64,000 nt of DNA from Chitinophaga silvisoli (lineage in GTDB: Bacteria; Bacteroidota; Bacteroidia; Chitinophagales; Chitinophagaceae). The DNA is taken from positions 682,001-746,000 of the forward strand of contig NZ_QTJV01000006.1 in the NCBI RefSeq assembly GCF_003412465.1, read 5' to 3'. This document shows, one piece after another, positions 44,680 to 53,300 of the stretch. The position numbers and the translations under genes are program-made. Every line of letters starts with the position of its first letter. Position 1 is the stretch's first letter. A model generated the notes under the pieces. It did no database searches. It saw nothing but the letters and a program-made list of their open reading frames with translations, and was not told the origin of the DNA.

Positions 44680-45444
44680 ATGAAGAACTATATTATACTG
44701 TCACTGCTGGTACTGGCTTGTGCTTTCACTGCCTGCACCAAAGAAGATAGCGAGAGCATGGGGTCTCCGACTATTGCACAATCCAGCCTGAAATTTTCTG
44801 TCACACAGAAAGATGGCTATGATAATATCGTGTACCTGAATAGCCAGACGAGCGGCGGGTATATCCCTTTCTGGCAATACACCGGAGGCTTCTCCAAAAA
44901 GATGCTGGATACGATCAACCTGCCTTTTGCGGGTAACTACTGGATTAAATACACGGTATATACACCCGGAGGCCCGGTAGGCGATTCTACACAGATCACC
45001 GTATCAGAAAATGATCCTGAATATTTCAGCAGCGCCACATGGAACCTGCTGGCGAATGGTGCAGAAGGCAGGACCTGGGTATGGGCCGTAGACGTGCCAA
45101 CTTTATATTGCTATGGTAATGGTCCCGGCGATGCGACCACGCCTGCCTGGTGGACAAATGGTCTGAGCTATTTACAATCAGTGGGCGTGCAGAATGACGA
45201 GATGACCTTTGACCTGAAAGGTGCGAAGAACTTTACATTTAATCATAATGGCACTATTACGAAGGCCATCTTTGACCTGGATACTACCGCACAGACCGTA
45301 AAGATCACGGGTAGTGATATTAGTCTTGGTACCAAGGCAACCTATAAGATCGTGAAGCTGAATGATAATGAGCTGACGCTGGTGGAGCAGGGAGATGGCT
45401 GGAGAAATATATGGCTGTTTAAAAGAAAAGGATATAGTTATTAA
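44680..45444 (+). CDS. Putative surface glycan-binding lipoprotein downstream of SusCD
   Basis: A 254-residue lipoprotein; the leader (LSLLVLACAFTACTKED) ends at a lipobox Cys near residue 20. The N-terminal ~90 residues (FSVTQKDGYDNIVYLNSQTS, GGYIPFWQYTGG, AGNYWIKYTVYTPGGPVGDS) form a PKD-like Ig fold. The C-terminal part (YFSSATWNLLANGAEGRTWV, FDLKGAKNFTFNHNGTITK, GDGWRNIWLFKRK) is a beta-rich domain with several exposed-type Trp residues, as in carbohydrate-binding modules. Position directly after susD is typical of SusE/SusF-like surface glycan-binding proteins. Ligand is unknown. Confidence 0.78.
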   Translation: MKNYIILSLLVLACAFTACTKEDSESMGSPTIAQSSLKFSVTQKDGYDNIVYLNSQTSGGYIPFWQYTGGFSKKMLDTINLPFAGNYWIKYTVYTPGGPVGDSTQITVSENDPEYFSSATWNLLANGAEGRTWVWAVDVPTLYCYGNGPGDATTPAWWTNGLSYLQSVGVQNDEMTFDLKGAKNFTFNHNGTITKAIFDLDTTAQTVKITGSDISLGTKATYKIVKLNDNELTLVEQGDGWRNIWLFKRKGYSY

Positions 45445-45455
45445 GGGTGATAACA

Positions 45456-45479
45456 AGGGCTGGCTGTTTAGCCAGCCCT
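45456..45479. terminator. Hairpin between two convergent SusCD operons
   Basis: A 9-bp perfect GC-rich stem (AGGGCTGGC / GCCAGCCCT) with loop TGTTTA lies 11 bp after one stop and 8 bp before the other on the opposite strand. U-tracts are weak but the location fits a shared terminator. Confidence 0.65.
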
Positions 45480-45487
45480 CTTCGTGT

Positions 45488-46960
45488 TTATTGATAACCG
45501 GGATTCTGATAATACAGGCCCGGTTTTATTTGCATTTCAGATTGTGGTACCGGATATAATTCCTGCGTCACATCAATAGATTTCGAATAGTTGGTTTGTA
45601 ACCAGGGGTTCATCACATCCAGGCATCTTCCTGTTCGTATTAAATCTCCCCAGTAGATTCCTTCCCAGGCCAGTTCGTGTCTTCTCTCAGTTTCTAATAT
45701 AAGTCTGAATTCAGATTGTGATACACCGGAAATACCTGTAAGCCCTGCCCTTGTCCTGATCCTGTTCACAATACTGAGCGCTTCTGCTGTAGGCCCGCTT
45801 GTTTCATTCACCGCCTGTGCGTACATGAGCATTACATCCTCTGGTCTTAAGATCGGGAAGTTAATGCCCCAGTCTGAACTGCTGAGAATAGATGCGGCGG
45901 CAGAAGAGTCAAGGTACTTTTTGAAATAACTCCGCTGGGTCATCACACCGGATTTATTTCTATATACAGTATCCAGGATCACGAATTCTCTTTTATCCCC
46001 GGCTTCAAAACTATTAATGAGATCATCGGATGGGACCCCCTGCATATAATAGGCACCATAGGGTGTGATCTTCGTATCCATATCCAGTGGAATCACTTCT
46101 CCCGGAACAGGATTGCCTAAGCCCTTACCGCCAGACAGGTATTGAACTTCAAAGAGGTAGTATTTATTATCGCTGCTTGTTTTGAAGATCTCCGCATAAG
46201 TGGGTGCAAAGGTCCAGCCATTATTTTCTGCATCCAGTACCTGCCTGAATACCTGGATGGCATTGCTGTAGTTTTCTGTTTTATTAAATGGATAACCCGC
46301 CATGAACATATAAGCCCTGCCCAGGATGCCTAAGGCAGCTAACTTAGTCGCACGGCCTTTGTCCGTACCGCTATAACTGTTAGGTAGTAGTGAAGCTGCC
46401 GCAGTGAGTTCACTGACGATGAAGTTGTAAATAGTATCTGCACCTACGCGGGGATAGCTGAGCGCTTCTTCGGAAGAAACTGTGTGTTCTATCAAAGGTA
46501 CCGCACCAAAGGCTTTGACCAATTCAAAATAAGCCAGGGCACGGAGAAATTTACATTCCCCTTTCATCCTGCTCCGTTTGGTAGTGTCAGTAAATGAAAT
46601 CTCATCTATCCTGTCTAACACCTGGTTCGCCCTTTCTATCATTTCATAGTCATTCGTCCAGGCAGTTTGTAAAGTGCCCAGGGCAGAGGTGATTTCAAAT
46701 GCAGAGAGACTGAAGTAATCCCTGGCAGCATCCTGCCTGTCTACGTAATAATTATTGGAGCGTACCTCAGAGAGGTACAGGTTGTTCACGTCAGGGAAGG
46801 TGAGCAACTTGTTGTACACACCGCTGACAGCCTGCACAATGTCGTTTTCAGTTTTATAAAAACTGCTTTCATTCTGGTTGGAAATGGGCGCTGTATCCAG
46901 GAAATCCTTATTACAGGCCGCTAGTATGCTGATGCAAAAGATTGCGATGATATATTTCAT
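45488..46960 (-). CDS. SusD/RagB-family lipoprotein (leftward pair)
   Basis: A 490-residue surface lipoprotein with lipobox (IFCISILAACNKDF, Cys16). YKTENDIVQAVSGVYNKLLT, CKFLRALAYFELVKAFGAVP, PILRPEDVMLMYAQAVNETS, ETERRHELAWEGIYWGDLIR and LYPVPQSEMQI define SusD. It follows its SusC by 11 bp and is the last gene of the leftward unit. It differs clearly from the rightward SusD (43096), so the two pairs are not a recent duplication and may take different parts of the substrate. Confidence 0.95.
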   Translation of the reverse strand: MKYIIAIFCISILAACNKDFLDTAPISNQNESSFYKTENDIVQAVSGVYNKLLTFPDVNNLYLSEVRSNNYYVDRQDAARDYFSLSAFEITSALGTLQTAWTNDYEMIERANQVLDRIDEISFTDTTKRSRMKGECKFLRALAYFELVKAFGAVPLIEHTVSSEEALSYPRVGADTIYNFIVSELTAAASLLPNSYSGTDKGRATKLAALGILGRAYMFMAGYPFNKTENYSNAIQVFRQVLDAENNGWTFAPTYAEIFKTSSDNKYYLFEVQYLSGGKGLGNPVPGEVIPLDMDTKITPYGAYYMQGVPSDDLINSFEAGDKREFVILDTVYRNKSGVMTQRSYFKKYLDSSAAASILSSSDWGINFPILRPEDVMLMYAQAVNETSGPTAEALSIVNRIRTRAGLTGISGVSQSEFRLILETERRHELAWEGIYWGDLIRTGRCLDVMNPWLQTNYSKSIDVTQELYPVPQSEMQIKPGLYYQNPGYQ

Positions 46961-46971
46961 GTGGCTGATTT

Positions 46972-49900
46972 TTATAGTCCGATATTAATACCCATGCTGT
47001 AAGTGCGTGCGGTCGGATAACTGGACCAGTCACTCAGGTAGTCGTACTGGAAGGCTTCCGGAGAATAGCCCCCTGTGTAGTTGTCATGCATCCAGAGATT
47101 GTCTACACTGAAATACAGCCTGGCGCTGTGGAGACCTTTTACAATACCCGGGCGGAAATTGTACCCGAGCGTAAGGTTTTTAATTTTGTAAAAAGCACCA
47201 CTGTAAAGCCAGCGGGTATCGTACAAACTGGCTGTAGAAGCATCGATGCGGGGAGTCTTGCCATCGCCGGGTTCACTGAGGCTGCGGAAGCGGTTTACCC
47301 ACACCTGCTTTGCATTGTAATTGCCCAGACCTGTTGTAGGACGGTCAATGTTACGGCCAAACATGCTGAAAATCTGGTTGCCCCACTGCCCCTGGAACAA
47401 GATGGACAGGTCAAAACGCCTGTAACTGAAGCGGTTGGTCATCCCCCAGGTGTAATTGGGATCTGGGTGCCCTACCTCAGTCATGTCATTCGCATCGATC
47501 TTACCATCTTTGTTCACATCCCTGTAAACCGGGTCACCGATGATCGTACTGGTCCTTTTAGGCTGGTTTTTCAGCTGATCTTCGGTTTGATAGACTCCTA
47601 CAGCATCGTAGAGCACATAGGAGTATAATGGCCTTCCTACGGCTATTTTTACGGTACTTTCCCAGCCGGTGTAGATGGGGGTATTGTCGTTGTTTAGTTT
47701 TACCACCTTGTTCCTGTTCCAGGAAAAATTGAGGGAGGTACTCCAGTTGAAGTCTTTTGTATTGATATTCCTGGAGTTCAGGTTGATTTCATAGCCCCAG
47801 TTCCTCACTGAACCGATATTGGCATTTTCCTTTGTAAAACCGGTGGCCCTGGTGACAGGTACGCTGAGCAGGAGGTCCCGGGTCATCTTGTCGTAATAAT
47901 CGAAGGAGACAGAGAGACGGTCTTTCAACACGCTGGCATCGAAGCCCACATCGTTGGAAGTGGTCTTTTCCCAGCGAAGGTTAGGGTTGGTGATGCTGGT
48001 TACAGAGAAGCCCGTGCTTTGTGCCTGTGTTTCTCCAAATACATAGTTGGTGCTGGTCACTAAACCGATAGCGGGATAATCACCCCCTATCCTGTCATTA
48101 CCTGCTATCCCCCATGAATAGCGGAGTTTCAGATCGCTGAAGATGTGTCTCAGCCCGCTCATAAAACTTTCATCGCTGATTCTCCAGCCCACGGAGGCGG
48201 CAGGAAATGCACCCCACCTGGAATCTTCACCAAAACGGGAACTACCATCCTGCCTGAAGCTCACAGACAATAAATAGCGGCTGTTGAAGTTATAGTTGAC
48301 ACGGCCGAAGAAAGAAGCCAGTGTCCGTTTTGATTCAGTGGTACTACTTGCTGTCACCGTCGATGATCCCTGGTCAAAGGTATAGAGGTTATCATTGGCG
48401 AATACCTTATTGGTTTGGGTACTGGTAGCTGCATTATTGTTTTCGGTACTTGCCCCGGCTATGACGTTAAAGCCATGTTTACCCACCTGCCTGTCGTAAG
48501 TAAGCAGTGCCTGGAAGAGGTAGTATTGTGTACGGGCACTCTTGCGGGTGGCGGTACTTTGAGAGCCCTCTACCGCTGTACGCCTGGCAGAAGTAACGGA
48601 GGTAGGCTGATAATATTTATAGTCACTGCTACTACTGTTCCATGCACCCGTGAGGTTCAGGCGAAGGCCTTTTGCCAGGGCTGCGTTGATGTACATCTGG
48701 GAGAGTAGTTTCGTCAGCTCTGTTTTGTTCATCGTTTTCTCCATCACTTCCACAGGGCTGATCTGGTCTGCCACCCAGCGATAAGCATCTGTACCGATAG
48801 CGCCGGAATGTACACCTACACCTTTCTCCTGGATAGGCGCAGTACCAGCTACAGAAGGGCCGATACCACTGCGGCCGTCGATGCCGGCACCATCTGTCCA
48901 TGAGATGGAAGGCGATAATTGCAGGCCTACCTTTACGCGGTCGCTGAGTTTTATTTCCATATTGGAACGAAACGTGTAGCGTTTGTAACCGGTGTTCACA
49001 GCCATCCCATCCTGGTCCATATATTCTCCTGATAAAAGGTAGTTTACATTTTCATTGCCACCAGAGGCTGAGAGATTGTACTTCTGCATCCATGCGGGCT
49101 GGAAGAATTCATCCTGCCAGTTTACATAATCGAGACTGTCTGTACCATAGTTCCAGTAAGGATCGTACATGTAGGTAGTGTTCGCCAGTTTGTGTGTATT
49201 GGCAGTCGTTCCACCCAGTTCCGCAGCACGGAAATCCATGTTGTCGCCGGCCTGGTAGTTCCTGCCTTTGGTTCTGCCAAGGGCTGTCCAGGATGAATCG
49301 ATAAGGTCTTTCTTGAATTGAATCCATTGTTGTGGACTCATCATAGCTACCAGCTTTTCAGGTGCCTGCCTGGCATAGTTTGCAGAAAAGGCGATGACGG
49401 GCCTACCACTTTGTCCTCTCCTGGTCGTGATGAGCACTACACCATTGGAACCCCTGGCACCATAGATGGCAGCTGCCGATGCATCTTTGAGCACGTCTAC
49501 AGACTGTATAGTGTTTGGATCTATGTCGCCGAGGTCTTCCACGGGTACACCATCTACAATGTACAGGGGATCATTGCTGCCGGAGACAGAGGCGGCACCT
49601 CTTACCCTGATTTGCAGGGCAGCCCCCGGGGTACCCGTCACGGACTGCACCTGTACCCCCGGCATCTGGGCGGCGAGTGCCTGATCGATGCGGGTAATAG
49701 GACGATCTTTGATCTGGGCTTCGCCGATAGATGCGACTGCACCTACCAGGTTCTTTTTGGCAACACTACCGTAGCCGATGACTACGACTTCATTCAATCC
49801 CTTGTTTACTTTGGATAAACGGATGCTGAGATGCGGACCATGTACGGTGACCTCCTGTGATTCGTAACCGACATAAGAGATGACGAGTACAACATTGTCC

Positions 49901-50088
49901 GGTACGTCGAGCGTAAATTGTCCCTGGGCATTGGTGGTGGTACCTTTAGCGGTATTCTTCACCTGCACACTCACACCAATTAATGGTGTCTGATCTGCAT
50001 CGTCCACGATTTGTCCTGTAACGGGGGCGAATGCGGCATAGAGACACTGCGGGATGAGCAATGCTGCCAGCAATAAAAGTTGTTTCAT
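46972..50088 (-). CDS. SusC/RagA-family TonB-dependent transporter (leftward pair)
   Basis: A 1038-residue transporter (signal peptide to ~19, LLLLAALLIPQCLYAAF). The CarboxypepD_reg-like domain is TGQIVDDADQTPLIGVSVQV. The SusC signature NEVVVIGYGSVAKKNLVGAV, plug strings (PLYIVDGVPVEDLGDIDPN, AAAIYGARGSNGVVLITT) and C-terminal strand (YSMGINIGL) are present. It lies 20 bp after a 38-codon membrane microprotein frame and is separated from the upstream GH2 gene by a terminator, so it has its own promoter in 50226-50300 or is read with the microprotein. Confidence 0.96.
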   Translation of the reverse strand: MKQLLLLAALLIPQCLYAAFAPVTGQIVDDADQTPLIGVSVQVKNTAKGTTTNAQGQFTLDVPDNVVLVISYVGYESQEVTVHGPHLSIRLSKVNKGLNEVVVIGYGSVAKKNLVGAVASIGEAQIKDRPITRIDQALAAQMPGVQVQSVTGTPGAALQIRVRGAASVSGSNDPLYIVDGVPVEDLGDIDPNTIQSVDVLKDASAAAIYGARGSNGVVLITTRRGQSGRPVIAFSANYARQAPEKLVAMMSPQQWIQFKKDLIDSSWTALGRTKGRNYQAGDNMDFRAAELGGTTANTHKLANTTYMYDPYWNYGTDSLDYVNWQDEFFQPAWMQKYNLSASGGNENVNYLLSGEYMDQDGMAVNTGYKRYTFRSNMEIKLSDRVKVGLQLSPSISWTDGAGIDGRSGIGPSVAGTAPIQEKGVGVHSGAIGTDAYRWVADQISPVEVMEKTMNKTELTKLLSQMYINAALAKGLRLNLTGAWNSSSSDYKYYQPTSVTSARRTAVEGSQSTATRKSARTQYYLFQALLTYDRQVGKHGFNVIAGASTENNNAATSTQTNKVFANDNLYTFDQGSSTVTASSTTESKRTLASFFGRVNYNFNSRYLLSVSFRQDGSSRFGEDSRWGAFPAASVGWRISDESFMSGLRHIFSDLKLRYSWGIAGNDRIGGDYPAIGLVTSTNYVFGETQAQSTGFSVTSITNPNLRWEKTTSNDVGFDASVLKDRLSVSFDYYDKMTRDLLLSVPVTRATGFTKENANIGSVRNWGYEINLNSRNINTKDFNWSTSLNFSWNRNKVVKLNNDNTPIYTGWESTVKIAVGRPLYSYVLYDAVGVYQTEDQLKNQPKRTSTIIGDPVYRDVNKDGKIDANDMTEVGHPDPNYTWGMTNRFSYRRFDLSILFQGQWGNQIFSMFGRNIDRPTTGLGNYNAKQVWVNRFRSLSEPGDGKTPRIDASTASLYDTRWLYSGAFYKIKNLTLGYNFRPGIVKGLHSARLYFSVDNLWMHDNYTGGYSPEAFQYDYLSDWSSYPTARTYSMGINIGL

Positions 50089-50108
50089 AACGCTTTCGTT
50101 GGTTGATA

Positions 50109-50225
50109 CTAATTGAAAAAGAATAGCCAGGCTACCAGTGCGGTAGCAGATATGATAAGAATGAGTAATAATTTTTCTATTCGTTTAAGACGCGCGATCT
50201 TTTGTTGTTCGTAATGCGATTCCAT
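50109..50225 (-). CDS. Putative 38-residue single-pass membrane microprotein upstream of SusC
   Basis: An ATG at 50225 opens a 38-codon frame ending TAG at 50109, 20 bp before the susC start. The product has a polar, Lys/Arg-rich N-terminal half (MESHYEQQKIARLKRIEK) followed by an uninterrupted hydrophobic stretch of about 19 residues (LLLILIISATALVAWLFFFN), i.e. a typical single TM helix with positive-inside topology. No helix-breaking residues or rare codons are seen. It occupies an otherwise empty leader and would be co-transcribed with susC-susD. I know of no named family. Chance occurrence is possible; the clean amphipathic/hydrophobic split makes a real gene more likely than not. Confidence 0.5.
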   Translation of the reverse strand: MESHYEQQKIARLKRIEKLLLILIISATALVAWLFFFN

Positions 50226-50306
50226 GGGGTAAAAATAGCCGCGGGAAGAGGGTGGAACAATGGAAGATTGTACTATTTGATGGAAATTCTGTCAGGTATT
50301 TATAAA

Positions 50307-50340
50307 AAAACAGTTTCCACCTTCTGGTAGAAACTGTTTT
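50307..50340 (-). terminator. Terminator after the GH2-esterase gene
   Basis: An 11-bp stem (AAAACAGTTTC / GAAACTGTTTT), extended by ACC/GGT past one mismatch, lies 44 bp after the GH2-esterase stop. On the minus strand it is followed by a run of T residues. It separates the leftward enzyme operon from the microprotein-SusCD unit. Confidence 0.85.
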
Positions 50341-50383
50341 GTGCAGGCAGCATGGCCTGCTGCCTGCCGGAATGCTTTGCCTG

Positions 50384-53300
50384 CTATTGATCTGTTCTAA
50401 ACGGACTTGCCGGCAACCCTGCCTTATTATACAAATTCACTACAGGATTTCCCGCCCATCCATACCTCACTGCTACCGGCTTTGATACTTCCGGCGCTGA
50501 TACGATCACCGTATTCCCCTCAATGCGTGCATTTGCAAATACAAATTGCTGATCCGCTCCTGCTATCGCAAAACCTTTCAGTGTATCTCCTTTCGCTACC
50601 AGGCCACCATCCGTATGGTCAAAAAACAACTTTACCTGCTTACCCTGGATTTCCATTTTTGAAAATACAGGACCGCTGTAAGAATTATTCAGCTTGTAGG
50701 TTTTTGCCTCTGCTATCAGTGCCAGTCTCAAACCTATCTCCTGCTTATTCTTCGGATGGATATTCCCCGGATCTTCAGGATTCGCATTGTCTATCGCCAC
50801 AGCCATCCCACTGTTCGGAATACTTAGATTTTCCAGCTGCGCCTGTCGTATCAATACTGTTCCATTCTCCTTTACCGGCAGCGAATCCGGCTTACCATAG
50901 TTCGCCAGCTGTACATAGTAAAAAGGAAAATCACCCTGATGCCACTCTGCTCTCCAAGCCGCTACCAGGGTCTCCATAAGTGACCGGTAAATGTTCGGAT
51001 TGTTTGCATTAGATTCTCCCTGGTACCAGATAGCGCCTTTTATTGTATAAGGAATCAAAGGCGCTACCATGCCATTATACAACACAGCAGGACTATGCTG
51101 GTCATGTTCAGGATTGGGATCCTTCGGACTCCTTGGCGGATCTTTATGTGCAGCCTTTGCAACAGCGGCATCTGCATCAAATTTCTCCAGGGCGGTTTTA
51201 TATTTTGCACGCGCAGTAAAACTGGTATCATACATTGCTTTTCGCTGGGCATATGCGTCTAACAAAGACTGGAAATGATGATTCGCTAAATCTTTCCGGC
51301 TTATCCAGGCTTCTGCCGTACTACCACCATAAGCGGTGGTGAGCAAACCTACCGGCACTTTGAGTTGCTGTTGCAGGTGACGTGCGAAGAAATAGGCCGC
51401 GGCAGAGAAATGCCCCACCGTAGCCGGGGAGCAGATTTCCCACTTCCCTTTTACATCAGACTGCAGCGTATCTGTAGGTGTAAAGTCAGTATCAAACACC
51501 CGGATCAATGGATAATTCGCCGCTGCCACTTCCGCCGCTTCATTATACACCCCACACCAGTAGCGGTCTTCGCGTGCCACCGTCATATCCATGTTAGATT
51601 GTCCTGAACAAAGCCATACTTCGCCTAAATAAAGATCTGACAGGCGGATATTATTAATTGCAAGGGTATAAGGACCACCCGCTTTAGTAGTAGGCAATAC
51701 AGCCTGCCAGCGGCCATCTTTGCCTACAGTAGTTGCAATGGTCTTATTATCCCAGCTGTTACGAATTGTCACCTTTTCACCCGCAATTCCCCATCCCCAG
51801 ATGTTTACATCCGCATTTTGCTGCAATACCATGTGATCTCCTATTACCGCCGGCAAACGCAGGGCCGTTGGCTTCAATTCATCCGGACTATCCTTCGTAT
51901 ACAGGTTGATCTTCTTTGATGCGCCCGGCCTGAATAATTCCTGGATCACCGGCAACTTCACATCTATGGCAGGATTGAATTTAGCCGACTGCATATATTT
52001 CAGCAAACTATACTTCAACTGCCGGGTGACGATGCCTTCTCTCTCCAGGTCAATACTTGAAATGAGCAATCGGCCCTTCCCTACTTTTGCCTCCACCATC
52101 ATACCAATCCGCCTGTTCAGGAACCAGGTATCTATATTCTGAATCAAAGGGGTCAGCCCAGCCGGGAAGTCTGAGACGTCCATGACCTGTGTATTATTTA
52201 CCAGCTCCCACCACTGGTAATCGCTGTAGTAATCTGTAGGAAAATCTGTAAACAAAGGATGCTTAGGATTACATAAGATGCCCAATGTATGTGGCGGCCG
52301 CATCTTAAACCAGGAAGTGTTCCAGAACACAGGTGTAAAGTTTTGTATCACCTCTTTGCCCTGCTGCACCTTTCCTGCTGCCAGCAACAATACCTTACCC
52401 CCATCCTGCAATACCTTTTGTGCAGCGGCATCCAGCGTATCGCATACATACACGCCCTTGTCAGCGATTTCCAGGGCTGGAGGGTATACCCACAGCGGCC
52501 AGCTGTTGCTAATATCCGTACCATCCAGGCTTATTTCCAAAGATATTTTCCCGGTAAATTCTAATGGCAGATGTAAATCACCTAAAGGAATATTATCTCC
52601 CAGCGGAATATTCACAAGCGGGAATGTACCCTGTTGTAATACCTTTCCATCTTTGAGAATTTTCCATACAGGCTGCACAGCACTCAATGCCTTCTCTCCA
52701 AAATTCGTCACCGCTATCGCCGCATGCAGGGTATCCTGGCTGGTGTATACAAATTTCTTTATCCTTGCCAGCAATACAGTCGGACTGCAAAAACGTCTCC
52801 ACTCCTTTTCACTCACATAAGGTTTTTCATTCCAGAAAGGATCCAGCACACCCACCAAGGCAGTACCCTGGCCCGGATAATCGTTGACCGACAATAATTG
52901 AAAGCCTGCCAGTCCCGGTGTACGCAGTGCAGCTTCTATCTCTGCTTTATAACACAGCACCTGCAATTTCCCCGAAGCCATGAAGAAATCTTTTGCCTGT
53001 GCACCCATGTGATGTGCCGTAAGCTGATCACGGAAGATCTCAAAGTTCTTCGCCTTGTATAAACCTGTATATTTAGGAATCTCTGTGAAGTCAGGGTATA
53101 CACACCACTGTCCCATTTCATGACTGACATAGGGTACATGAAAGTCTTTGATGCGATCATAGTAATCAAAATCACTCCCCGGCAAAGTAGACCAGCGTAA
53201 ACCACGGGCACCGGCTTTCACCATATATTCATTGTCAGGCACCAGGGGCCAGCTATTGCCGACAGAAGCACCTGTATATACCCGCCTGCTATCCTTCTTT

